Of a DNA stretch of 64,000 nt, positions 34,338 to 42,965 are shown piece after piece (the stretch's first letter is position 1; every line of letters begins with the position of its first letter). A program made the translations under genes and the position numbers. A model generated the notes under the pieces. It was not told where the DNA came from, did not search any database, and saw only the letters and a program-made list of their open reading frames with translations. The stretch lies in contig JBBAAG010000003.1 in NCBI GenBank assembly GCA_041658405.1, positions 1-64,000 on the forward strand. Reading direction: 5' to 3'. This stretch comes from Elusimicrobiota bacterium. GTDB taxonomy: Bacteria > Elusimicrobiota > UBA5214 > JBBAAG01.

Positions 34338-35399
34338 TTACTTCAGCGGCATCGCACGGAATATCGTTATAATAATCGCGGTTTCACTAAGGACTATGGA
34401 TAATACATAAATAAAAAGTACAGCTTCGCGTTGTGACCACCCTAAACTAAGCAACCGGTGATGAAAATGTTCCTTATCCGCTGCCATAATAGACTGCCTC
34501 CGCATCAACCTGCGGATAATCGCCATTGCTACGTCTAACACCGGTAAGGCTATTACTAGTACCGGAATGATTAATGATATCACCGCTGCGGTTTTTAGTG
34601 TACCGATAACCGCGATTGTCCCAAGCATAAAACCCAGGAATAACGCGCCGGTATCACCCATAAATATCTTTGCGGGATAAAAGTTGTGGAACAAAAACCC
34701 GACACACGCACCGCATAGGCCAGCGGCAAGGATTGCCGCGAGTTTCAACTGTTTAGCCTGAAAAATATCCTGTGTCTGCCCCTGAAGAATTGCAACGATA
34801 AGAAACGTAAACGCTGCGATTGCCACCACCCCGGCTGCGAGGCCGTCAAGCCCGTCGATAAGATTGATTGTATTCATAAACCCGATCAACCAGAACACTG
34901 TAAGGATTTGTGTTACAATAATCGGGAACGCAACAAAATCAATACCCCAGGGAAGTTCAAGCCCAAAGATCCTAACCCCGAAATCCATAGCGACATACGC
35001 AGCAATGATCTGTGTCAACAATTTAGGTACGGGCGGCACACTTTTTTTATCGTCAATCATCCCGAGAATAATTATGATAACCAACGCAACGATTATCCCG
35101 ATAAACTGCTGCCCAATCGATAACATCCCGATAACATCACCGTTGTTATCCTTCAATGGATTCCGGTACGCGAGAAGCAGGTGGAACCGCTTACTCACGA
35201 TAAGAAGTGTAAGCATACTAATGACAAACCCGCCGAACATCGCAAGCCCGCCCCATCTGGGTATCGGCACTGTATGCACCCTCCGTGCGTCGGGAATGTC
35301 CATTACTCCATACTTTACCGCTAACTTCTTCACACCAAACGTCAGAAAGTATGTCGCAACACCGGACACTATCAACGCAAGAAGGTATAGCTTATACAT
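34338..35399 (-). CDS. wecA: Undecaprenyl-phosphate N-acetylhexosamine-1-phosphate transferase (WecA/MraY family)
   Basis: A 353-residue polytopic inner membrane enzyme that loads a sugar-1-phosphate onto undecaprenyl phosphate, starting a lipid-linked glycan. About ten hydrophobic segments are present. The cytoplasmic catalytic motifs are MIDDKKSVPP, NTINLIDGLDGLAAGV and FMGDTGALFLGF, and a His-rich loop (EHFHHRL) is typical of WecA/TagO rather than MraY. Its ATG shares one base with the glyA stop (TAATG), implying translational coupling. Confidence 0.92.
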   Translation of the reverse strand: MYKLYLLALIVSGVATYFLTFGVKKLAVKYGVMDIPDARRVHTVPIPRWGGLAMFGGFVISMLTLLIVSKRFHLLLAYRNPLKDNNGDVIGMLSIGQQFIGIIVALVIIIILGMIDDKKSVPPVPKLLTQIIAAYVAMDFGVRIFGLELPWGIDFVAFPIIVTQILTVFWLIGFMNTINLIDGLDGLAAGVVAIAAFTFLIVAILQGQTQDIFQAKQLKLAAILAAGLCGACVGFLFHNFYPAKIFMGDTGALFLGFMLGTIAVIGTLKTAAVISLIIPVLVIALPVLDVAMAIIRRLMRRQSIMAADKEHFHHRLLSLGWSQREAVLFIYVLSIVLSETAIIITIFRAMPLK

Positions 35400-36652
35400 T
35401 ATTTCGTTCTACGTAACCCTTTGTACAACGGAAACCTGCTGCAGAACCGCGCAACCTGTTTTTTTAGTTCCGCGAGGTACTTTGCATCTTTCCTATGTGC
35501 TAACCCTATATCGATCCATTCGGCTATTTGTTCCATCTCTTTTTCCTTCATCCCGCGGGTAGTAACTGCCGGGGTGCCAAGACGGATACCTGAAGTAACC
35601 AACGGTTTCTGCTGGTCATGCGGTATTGTGTTTTTATTAACCGTAATCCCCGCAAGTTCGAGTACCTGCTGAGCTTCCAACCCAGGTATGTTTCTCGAAG
35701 TTAAATCCACGAGAAACATATGGCAGTCCGTCCCGCCGGATACTATACGGTACCCGCGTTTTGACATCGCGGTCGCTAATGCCCGTGCGTTATTAAGTAT
35801 CTGTTTTTGGTACTCCCTAAACTCAGGCTTCATTGCTTCACCAAACGCTACAGCCTTCGCTGCGATCGTATGCATTAACGGCCCGCCCTGGGTACCCGGG
35901 AATATTGTATGGTCAATTAACTTCGCATACTTTTTCTTACACAAAATTACTCCACCCCGTGGCCCGCGTAAAGTTTTGTGCGTTGTACAGGTAACAAAAT
36001 CCGAGTACGGTACCGGTGAAGGGTACACCCCTGCAACGATTAAGCCTGCATAATGCGCAACATCTGCCATAAGGTACGCACCAACGTCGTCGGCTATCTG
36101 CCTAAACTTTTTCCAGTCAATCACGCGTGAGTACGCAGATGAACCCGCAACAATAAGTTTTGGCTTAAACTTTAAAGCAAGCTTCTGCGCTTCATCGTAA
36201 TCAATAAACTCTGTTGTCCTGCTAACTGAAACAGGGACTACTTTAAAATACTTACCCGAAAAATTAGCGGGATGCCCGTGTGATAAATGCCCCCCATGGC
36301 TCAGATGCATACCCATAATTGTATCCCCAAGGTTAAGAACAGCAAAGTATACCGCCATATTAGCTTGTGTCCCGGAATGCGGCTGTACATTCGCGTGTTC
36401 CGCCTTGAATAACGCTTTCACACGTTCAATTGCAAGGGTTTCAATATTATCGCAGTTCTCGCACCCGCCGTAATGCCGTTTCCCGGGATATCCTTCCGCG
36501 TATTTATTTGTCAGAACAGAACCCTGTGCTTCCATCACAGAACTGGATACAAAGTTTTCAGATGCAATAAGTTCAAGATTAGTTTGCTGCCGTAACATTT
36601 CTTTCTCAATACATTTCCATACCGCAGGGTCGGTACGTTCAAGACGTTTCAT
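35399..36652 (-). CDS. glyA: Serine hydroxymethyltransferase
   Basis: PLP enzyme converting serine and THF to glycine and methylene-THF, the main entry to the folate one-carbon pool. The 417-residue protein has ELIASENFVS, YAEGYPGKRHYGGCE and the PLP-lysine motif THKTLRGPRGG. Length is normal. It is coupled to wecA by overlapping stop and start. A weak minus-strand promoter-like pair (TTGAAT, 19 bp, TATAGT) lies in the 74-bp gap upstream. Confidence 0.97.
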   Translation of the reverse strand: MKRLERTDPAVWKCIEKEMLRQQTNLELIASENFVSSSVMEAQGSVLTNKYAEGYPGKRHYGGCENCDNIETLAIERVKALFKAEHANVQPHSGTQANMAVYFAVLNLGDTIMGMHLSHGGHLSHGHPANFSGKYFKVVPVSVSRTTEFIDYDEAQKLALKFKPKLIVAGSSAYSRVIDWKKFRQIADDVGAYLMADVAHYAGLIVAGVYPSPVPYSDFVTCTTHKTLRGPRGGVILCKKKYAKLIDHTIFPGTQGGPLMHTIAAKAVAFGEAMKPEFREYQKQILNNARALATAMSKRGYRIVSGGTDCHMFLVDLTSRNIPGLEAQQVLELAGITVNKNTIPHDQQKPLVTSGIRLGTPAVTTRGMKEKEMEQIAEWIDIGLAHRKDAKYLAELKKQVARFCSRFPLYKGLRRTK

Positions 36653-36726
36653 AAAATTTATTACTCAACCTTTCCTTAAATAACTATAATGATATATTCT
36701 ATAATTAATTCAACTGGTTTGTTACA

Positions 36727-37209
36727 CTAAACCGCTGTCAGTTGCTGCACAATTTTTGTGACACAACCTCGTATTTGTTCAGCACAACGGCTGTAATAAT
36801 CAAAATCCCCTCCAACTGGATCATCTATCTCCCAGTATTTAGGATTCTCTACGCCAGAGTATTCGGTAAGAAAAAAAACCTTACCTTTCGCTTCCGGGAA
36901 ATACTTGGCAATCACGCGTTTATGCTGGTCTTCCATTACAAGCAGGACATCCGACTCTTCTATTGAATCCGGAGTAATCATAGTTGACCTATGCATCCCA
37001 GCATCAATCCCTTCTTTTTTCAGGATATCCATAACATGGCCCGGTACTTTGTATGCCGGATTCGCAGCAATCCCCCGGGAAATAACTTTTATACCGTTAG
37101 CTTTATTGTCATCCAAAAATTTACGCATAAAATATTCACCCATAACACTGCGTGCAGCGTTACCGGTACAGACAAACATTACCTGCTTAACTATTTTTGG
37201 ATACTTCAT
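36727..37209 (-). CDS. Low-molecular-weight protein phosphatase (YwlE/Wzb type)
   Basis: A 160-residue LMW-PTP. The P-loop is CTGNAARS (CX5R) close to the N-terminus, and the general acid Asp is in IDDPVGGD. The ATG at 37209 (AAAGGT upstream) is preferred over one at 37239; it overlaps the end of tsaC by 23 bp. Next to tsaC and glyA it occupies the place of the arginine phosphatase YwlE in Firmicutes. YwlE has Thr where this protein has Ala (CTGNT versus CTGNA) and tyrosine phosphatases usually have Ile, so specificity is undetermined. With wecA and wecB nearby, a Wzb-like role in polysaccharide control is also possible. Confidence 0.85.
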   Translation of the reverse strand: MKYPKIVKQVMFVCTGNAARSVMGEYFMRKFLDDNKANGIKVISRGIAANPAYKVPGHVMDILKKEGIDAGMHRSTMITPDSIEESDVLLVMEDQHKRVIAKYFPEAKGKVFFLTEYSGVENPKYWEIDDPVGGDFDYYSRCAEQIRGCVTKIVQQLTAV

Positions 37210-37870
37210 AAACCATACCTTTCGGGATACACCCTTCACGGATTACCGTATAGGGATATGCCGTTACATCAATAACAGTTGATGCAATACCTTTTTTTAT
37301 GCGACCATTATCAATAATTATATCAACTTTATTGCAAAAAATTTTTTTTGCTGTACTACCATCAACCGTATTCACCTGGTTTGACAGGTTAGCGCTGGTA
37401 GTAAGCATCGGTATACCCATCTGCGCGAGTAATGACGTAAATACGCATTTCCCCGGGATCCTCACCCCAACCGTATCCTTACCCCCGGTAATCATCTTGC
37501 CTAACTCCGAAGTTTTGAATACAAGAGTCAGAGGGCCTGGGCAGAAGCGTGATAATAACCTTTGTATCCCCAGTTCTTCATGAGAAAATTCGATGAACGG
37601 CCGTACCTGCGAAAAGGTACCACCCAATAAAATCAATTGTTTCCGGAAACTGCGTTTTTTGATCGCGTAAATACGTTTTACTGAAGAATACGAAAATGGC
37701 GAACACCCGATACCGTATACTGTATCTGTAGGAAAAACCATGATTCCGCCGGCTGTTATAACGCTGTTTATATGGCCAACAACTTTTTGTGATAACCTGC
37801 CGTTAATGGTTTTGTATACAATCGCACCATTTTTTTTATGCATAAGTTTATTAGGTAGTATAATCCGCAT
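37187..37870 (-). CDS. tsaC: L-threonylcarbamoyladenylate synthase (TsaC/Sua5)
   Basis: Makes threonylcarbamoyl-AMP for the t6A37 modification of ANN-decoding tRNAs. The YrdC domain shows GGIMVFPTDTVYGIGC, the KKRSFRKQLI segment, FCPGPLTLVFK and LTTSANLSNQ. Three starts are possible: 37954, 37870 and 37843. The one at 37870 gives 227 residues and a modest 20-bp overlap with argJ. It is shorter than full Sua5, consisting of YrdC only. It is followed by the phosphatase gene. Confidence 0.9.
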   Translation of the reverse strand: MRIILPNKLMHKKNGAIVYKTINGRLSQKVVGHINSVITAGGIMVFPTDTVYGIGCSPFSYSSVKRIYAIKKRSFRKQLILLGGTFSQVRPFIEFSHEELGIQRLLSRFCPGPLTLVFKTSELGKMITGGKDTVGVRIPGKCVFTSLLAQMGIPMLTTSANLSNQVNTVDGSTAKKIFCNKVDIIIDNGRIKKGIASTVIDVTAYPYTVIREGCIPKGMVYEVSKNS

Positions 37871-39098
37871 TGATCTTGACATAATCATACGAAAAGTCGC
37901 AGGTGTAGACAGTCGCGGATTCTTTTCCAAGTTTAAGGTTAATCCGTACCTCAAACTCTTTCCTTAACATAACCTTATGCAGTTTTCCTGCATTTTTCTC
38001 AACCCCGCGGCCGTTATGAACAATCGAAATCCCGTCGAAGTATATATCAATTTTTTCGGGAACTACCTCGACTTTTGCGCGTCCAAGCGCCGCCATTATC
38101 CGTCCCCAGTTAGGATCCGCACCGTACACCGCGGTCTTTACTAACGGCGAAGTAGCAACCACGCGCCCGGCCTCACGTGCAAGTGCATAACTCGGCGCGT
38201 TCTGCACAATAATCTTCACGAACTTCGTAGCTCCTTCCCCGTCACGTGCAAGCATTTCAGCTAACTCCCTGGTAGTCTCCATCAACGCTGAATACAACTT
38301 TTTGTACCCCGCAGTTTTGGTAGAAGAAATACATTTATTCCCCGCCGCACCGTTTGCCAGTAAAAATACTGTATCATTAGTACTTGTATCCCCGTCTACG
38401 GTAACACAATTAAACGTTTTTTGAGTTACCTCCCGCAAGGCAGTATCCAAAACCTTACGTGCAACCGCTGTGTCTGTAAGTATCGTACATAAAAATGTTG
38501 CATGCAACTTCCCTGAGGGTACAAGTTCGGGATGTATCATCCCCGCGCCCTTTGCGCAGGACCATAACGTACACACCTTCCCGTCGATAACAAACTTTTT
38601 ACTAACGATCTTAGGAAAAGTATCAGTGGTCATAATCGCCCGGGCAAGGTATGTGGTATCACTCGGGATAAGTTTTTTATTCCCGAAGCTTAACTTCACA
38701 CGTTTACCAAGTTCAACGATCCCGTTCACCAACTTTTTTATGGGTAATTGCACACCAATAACACCCGTGGATGCCACTACCACGTGGTATGGATTTATCC
38801 CCAACACCTTAGATACGGTAACGCATTCATTCATAGCGTTGCGGTAACCCTCAGAACCAGTACACGCATTTGCGCAACCTGAGTTCATGATAACCGCACG
38901 GATACTATCCCCGGAACCTATCACATGTTTATTACTCAAAACCACAGGTGCAGCTTTGACACGATTTGATGTAAACACCGCAGCGGTACTACACGGTTTA
39001 GAAGAATAAAACAGGACAACATCCGGCTTACTTTTCTTTTTGTATAACCCCGCATGCATTGCAGAAGCATAAAAGTTTTTTGGTAAACTATTTTTCAT
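37851..39098 (-). CDS. argJ: Bifunctional ornithine acetyltransferase/N-acetylglutamate synthase
   Basis: Recycles the acetyl group between acetylornithine and glutamate in arginine synthesis. The 415-residue precursor has NSGCANACTG, the CAKGAGMIHPE segment and the autocleavage site HATFL, where the Thr becomes the nucleophile of the beta chain. ATG 39098 with AGGA 7 bases upstream is chosen over GTG 39104, which is too near that site. It directly follows argC. Whether it is mono- or bifunctional cannot be read. Confidence 0.96.
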   Translation of the reverse strand: MKNSLPKNFYASAMHAGLYKKKSKPDVVLFYSSKPCSTAAVFTSNRVKAAPVVLSNKHVIGSGDSIRAVIMNSGCANACTGSEGYRNAMNECVTVSKVLGINPYHVVVASTGVIGVQLPIKKLVNGIVELGKRVKLSFGNKKLIPSDTTYLARAIMTTDTFPKIVSKKFVIDGKVCTLWSCAKGAGMIHPELVPSGKLHATFLCTILTDTAVARKVLDTALREVTQKTFNCVTVDGDTSTNDTVFLLANGAAGNKCISSTKTAGYKKLYSALMETTRELAEMLARDGEGATKFVKIIVQNAPSYALAREAGRVVATSPLVKTAVYGADPNWGRIMAALGRAKVEVVPEKIDIYFDGISIVHNGRGVEKNAGKLHKVMLRKEFEVRINLKLGKESATVYTCDFSYDYVKINADYTT

Positions 39099-39100
39099 GC

Positions 39101-40156
39101 TCACTTCCTGACTGTACAGGACGATAATCCTGTTGTTTCTTCGAGGTTAAACATAATATTCATATTCTGTACTGCCTGAGTACACGCACCTTTACCAAGG
39201 TTATCTATAACCGATACAACAACGAGTTTACCTGTATGGTTATCCACCCGCGCGGTAATCGCGCAATTGTTGGTATTAACCACATCTTTGGTATCAGGTA
39301 CGATAGGAGGTGTAGCGATTTTGATAAATGGTTCATTCTCATAAAATTCCGCGAGTACACCCAAAACATTCTCGGTAGTTAACTCTTTTGCAAGGTCAAA
39401 ATACAGCACGGACACCATCCCGCGTAATTGCGGAACGATATGCGGTGTAAACGTTACCTTAACCTTCCCCGCAGCAAGGTTTGATAAGTGACAAAGTTCC
39501 TGTTCAATCTCAGGTAAATGCCGGTGCACACCCCCAACCTGATACGCCCGGGTAACAGCTGTATTCATAGCATTATATTCAGCAACAAACTTACGCCCAC
39601 CGCCGGAGATCCCGCTTTTTGAATCTACGACAATACCGTCTGTCCTAACAACCTTATTTTTTAGTACCGCCGCTGCGCCAAGTAAAACACTTGTGGGATA
39701 ACATCCCGGGTTAGCAATAAGTTTTGCCACCCTGATTTTTTCGCGGTATAGTTCCGGTAAACCATAAACTTTTTGTTTCAATAATTCCAATGCCGTATGT
39801 TTATGCCCATACCATTTTTCGTAGATTACAGGATCATCAAGCCGGTAATCCGCACTAAGATCAATAACTTTTACATTATTCTTAATAAGCCCGGGCACTA
39901 CCTCAAACGCTACCGCATGAGGTAATGCAAGAAATATTACATCCACCTTTTTTGCAGCGGTGGCCGCATCAAATGTTTCGACGGTAACATCAGAAGGCAA
40001 ATCAATATCCGGATACACTGCGTGTAAGTTACTTTTCAAACTTTCATTCCGTGTTCCAAGATACGTAATCACTACCCCGGGATGTTTAGATAATACCCTT
40101 AATAATTCCTCGCCGGTATAACCCGATACACCCACGATCCCGACTCTAACTTTCAT
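39101..40156 (-). CDS. argC: N-acetyl-gamma-glutamyl-phosphate reductase
   Basis: Third step of arginine biosynthesis, NADPH-dependent. The 351-residue protein begins VGIVGVSGYTGEELLR (nucleotide binding) and has the catalytic Cys in LIANPGCYPTSVLLG and the GVHRHLPEIEQEL His segment. Adjacent to argJ downstream and 5 bp from the rsmI stop upstream. argB and argD are not in the window. Confidence 0.97.
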   Translation of the reverse strand: MKVRVGIVGVSGYTGEELLRVLSKHPGVVITYLGTRNESLKSNLHAVYPDIDLPSDVTVETFDAATAAKKVDVIFLALPHAVAFEVVPGLIKNNVKVIDLSADYRLDDPVIYEKWYGHKHTALELLKQKVYGLPELYREKIRVAKLIANPGCYPTSVLLGAAAVLKNKVVRTDGIVVDSKSGISGGGRKFVAEYNAMNTAVTRAYQVGGVHRHLPEIEQELCHLSNLAAGKVKVTFTPHIVPQLRGMVSVLYFDLAKELTTENVLGVLAEFYENEPFIKIATPPIVPDTKDVVNTNNCAITARVDNHTGKLVVVSVIDNLGKGACTQAVQNMNIMFNLEETTGLSSCTVRK

Positions 40157-40161
40157 TTTTT

Positions 40162-40875
40162 TTATGTACTCACTTCCATTTTCTTGTTTAACTCAACAAC
40201 CACCACAAATTCGCCTTTAATAATATGTGATTGCAAATACTTTACTACATCTTCCGCTGTTCCCCTAATAATTTCTTCAAACATTTTTGTTAGCTCACGC
40301 CCAACGATTACCTTAGCCTGCGGCCCAAGCACGGTTACTATAGACTCAATTGCGCGGATAATACGGTACGGTGATTCATAAAATACAATAACCTTACCTA
40401 ACTCCGCGGCAGTACGCAACTCTTTCCTTAATTTTCCGGGCTTCTTACTCAAAAATCCGAGAAATACATAACCATCAAGTTCAATCCCGGTAACACTCAA
40501 CAAGGTAACCCCTGCTGATGCGCCGGGTAGCGGGACAACTTTGATACCATTCTCCACTGCCATTTTGATGAGTACACCCCCGGGATCGGATATCCCCGGT
40601 GTCCCTCCGTCGGAAACTAATGCCACACTCTTCCCGGATTTCAGGTACTCAACAATCTCAGGAGCACGGCGCAAACTATTCTCCTGATAATAACTCACAA
40701 GCTTTTTCCCTGTGATATTGTAGTGTACAAGCAACCTCACGGTGATACGCGTATCTTCACACGCAATGATATCCACTGAATTAAGAATTTCCACCCCACG
40801 GTAAGTCATATCCCCGAGATTACCGATAGGTGTTGCGATAACGTATAATATATTTGATTTTGCAGTACTATTCAA
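40162..40875 (-). CDS. rsmI: 16S rRNA 2'-O-ribose C1402 methyltransferase
   Basis: Methylates C1402 of 16S rRNA near the decoding site. The tetrapyrrole-methylase-fold protein shows ATPIGNLGDMTYRGVEIL, CEDTRITVRLL, ALVSDGGTPGISDPG and PLPGASAGVTLL, all diagnostic for RsmI. At 237 residues it lacks the C-terminal ~40 residues of E. coli RsmI. The start appears to be TTG. It is the first gene of an rsmI-argC-argJ run. Confidence 0.95.
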   Translation of the reverse strand: MNSTAKSNILYVIATPIGNLGDMTYRGVEILNSVDIIACEDTRITVRLLVHYNITGKKLVSYYQENSLRRAPEIVEYLKSGKSVALVSDGGTPGISDPGGVLIKMAVENGIKVVPLPGASAGVTLLSVTGIELDGYVFLGFLSKKPGKLRKELRTAAELGKVIVFYESPYRIIRAIESIVTVLGPQAKVIVGRELTKMFEEIIRGTAEDVVKYLQSHIIKGEFVVVVELNKKMEVST

Positions 40876-40918
40876 TTTTGTAATTCCCAGAACTCTAACA
40901 GTTTAGTTAATTTCTCAA

Positions 40919-42277
40919 CTACTCAACCGCTGCTTTTGTATTGACACTTGTCTTCACACTATTGTTGTGGTTAATACCATTACCATTATCTTCTCTTTCC
41001 AATACACGGATAAACGCTTCTACAACATTCGGGTCAAACTGCACTCCGGCTCCTCTGCGTATCTCTTCAATAGCAAATTTTTTATCCAACGCTTTTCTGT
41101 AAGGACGGTCCGAAGTCATTGCGTCATATGAATCAATCAGCGCGATAATCCTCGCGCCAATCGGGATTTCTTCACCTGATAATCCCTCGAGATATCCCTG
41201 CCCGTTATACCATTCATGATGATACAGTATCATCGCCGCTACGTTTGAAAGAAACGGTACCGGTGACAGTATACGGTTACCGATCTGCGGGTGTTGTTTA
41301 ATAATATCACGTTCCTGATTAGACAACGTGCCGGGTTTATGAAGTATATGTTCCTCAATCCCGATCTTACCGATATCATGCATCAACGCAGCATACTCAA
41401 GGTCATTCGTCATATCACGCGGGAGGCTCATCTCAGCTGCTATAGCTTTAGTATACTTCACAGACCGGTCTGCGTGTTCACGTGTATACGAATCCTTCGC
41501 ATCGATAGCCCGGGCAAGGGTTTGAACCATGTCCCAATAAAACTTTTGTATATTCACATAAAGCTGAATATTTTCCAGTGTGATTGCCGCCTGGTCTGCC
41601 AATAATGTTATCAACCGCTGTTCCCGCTGTTGAAACTCTTTATCTACCGATCTGGAAGTAACGTTTAACACCCCGAGTATCCGTTCCTTTGTCTTCAACG
41701 GTACCGATAAAAACGATTTTGAGTGATACTTACTATCAACCGGACGGAGGTGAAAACGTATATCTTTCTCAATATCATCTACAAATAAAGGCCTCCCTGT
41801 TTGTGCAACCTGGCCGGCAATACCTTCTCCAAGGTTTAATACAGTACTCTTCACAACTTCCGGAGGTAACCCTATCGCAGCGACAATGGTCAATACAGGC
41901 TTATTTTTATCCTCTTTATTCTCTTTATCCATACCCTCATCTGATAAATCCTTCTGATCTTTCAATAACATCAACGACCCGGAATCCGTATTCATCAACT
42001 GGCACGCATTAAATACTATGGTTTGATACAACTCTGTCGAATTATCCTGTTTTCCAAGATTAACGCTATACTGATGCATATTAACCAGCATACTGACAAG
42101 ATTATCGAGTGAGCGTATATGATTATTAATATTTTCTTTTGATGTTTCAAGTGATGACTTCAACTGGTTTTCGTAGTACTGTCTCAACTTTTTTTCTTTG
42201 TTATATAACAAATACATACTTATTCCTGCTGCCAGGGTTATTACTAATAATACTGTGACGCTAATACTAAACAACAA
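40919..42277 (-). CDS. Membrane-anchored GAF/HD-GYP protein (cyclic-di-GMP phosphodiesterase type)
   Basis: A 452-residue signalling protein: one N-terminal membrane helix (ISVTVLLVITLAAGISMYLL), a coiled-coil stretch to about 75, a GAF domain (about 80-235, with LGEGIAGQVAQTGRPLFV) and an HD-GYP domain. The metal motif MHDIGKIGI and the HHEWYNGQGY segment are present, but the Pro of the GYP triad is Leu. HD-GYP domains hydrolyse c-di-GMP, and this one would lower the signal sensed by the PilZ fusion at 22.3 kb. TTG start with AAGGAG. Confidence 0.9.
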   Translation of the reverse strand: MLFSISVTVLLVITLAAGISMYLLYNKEKKLRQYYENQLKSSLETSKENINNHIRSLDNLVSMLVNMHQYSVNLGKQDNSTELYQTIVFNACQLMNTDSGSLMLLKDQKDLSDEGMDKENKEDKNKPVLTIVAAIGLPPEVVKSTVLNLGEGIAGQVAQTGRPLFVDDIEKDIRFHLRPVDSKYHSKSFLSVPLKTKERILGVLNVTSRSVDKEFQQREQRLITLLADQAAITLENIQLYVNIQKFYWDMVQTLARAIDAKDSYTREHADRSVKYTKAIAAEMSLPRDMTNDLEYAALMHDIGKIGIEEHILHKPGTLSNQERDIIKQHPQIGNRILSPVPFLSNVAAMILYHHEWYNGQGYLEGLSGEEIPIGARIIALIDSYDAMTSDRPYRKALDKKFAIEEIRRGAGVQFDPNVVEAFIRVLEREDNGNGINHNNSVKTSVNTKAAVE

Positions 42278-42371
42278 AAGCGTACTCCTTAAAATATAAC
42301 AAAGCTAATACCGAAGTTTCATCGGCAATAGTATAACAATTCTATCACCAAAAAGGACATAATGTCAAGCA

Positions 42372-42401
42372 TTGACTACGTATAACGTGTTGTGTTATAA
42401 T
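42372..42401 (+). promoter_or_regulatory. Promoter of ndk
   Basis: TTGACT at 42372-42377, 18-bp spacer and a perfect TATAAT at 42396-42401, about 40 bp before the start codon. Confidence 0.65.
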
Positions 42402-42442
42402 AAGTTTTTAATAATTACAAAGTCATAGAAAGGCTTTATTTA

Positions 42443-42955
42443 ATGAAAGAACAACTAACCTTAGTCCTAATCAAACCAGACGGCCTAAAAAAATCCCTTA
42501 CCGGCAATATATTAACGCGTTTATCTGAAACAAAACTCGTGATTGTTGGCGCTAAAGTCGTGGGAGTAACCCGCGAACTCGCGGAAGAACATTATAAACA
42601 CCTAAAAGGCAAACCATTCTTTGACTCAGTCATTGATTATCTACAGGGAAAACTTTATCACGATGAATACCGGCGGGTACTCGCGCTGGTGTATAGAGGA
42701 CAGGATGCAATCTCAAAAGTACGCAAACTTGCCGGAGCAACAAACCCGGAAGAAGCAGACCCTGTCTCAATCCGGGGCCAATACGGACGGATAACCACTA
42801 CCGGCGTATTCGAAAATGTCATCCACTGTTCCGCAAATGAACCCGAAGCCGAACACGAGATTAAGTTATGGTTTAAACCTGAAGAACTTATGGAACCAAC
42901 ATTCCGTACTAAAAAAGTAACGAAAAAGTCTGTAACTCAAGTAAACTGGAAATAA
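42443..42955 (+). CDS. ndk: Nucleoside diphosphate kinase, long form
   Basis: Balances NTP pools by phosphate transfer through a histidine. LVLIKPDGL at the start, IRGQYGR in the middle and NVIHCSANEPEAEHEI carrying the active-site His are clear. At 170 residues it is about 25-30 longer than common NDKs, owing to an insert around PFFDSVIDYLQGKLYHDEY and a C-terminal basic extension. The usual HGSD after the His reads HCSA here. It is a single plus-strand gene with its own promoter, convergent with the next gene. Confidence 0.92.
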   Translation: MKEQLTLVLIKPDGLKKSLTGNILTRLSETKLVIVGAKVVGVTRELAEEHYKHLKGKPFFDSVIDYLQGKLYHDEYRRVLALVYRGQDAISKVRKLAGATNPEEADPVSIRGQYGRITTTGVFENVIHCSANEPEAEHEIKLWFKPEELMEPTFRTKKVTKKSVTQVNWK

Positions 42956-42965
42956 CTTTTTAGGA

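Noticed and set aside
34864..35562. Plus-strand open frame opposite wecA and glyA
   Set aside because: Shadow of two conserved minus-strand genes; no ribosome site or motif.
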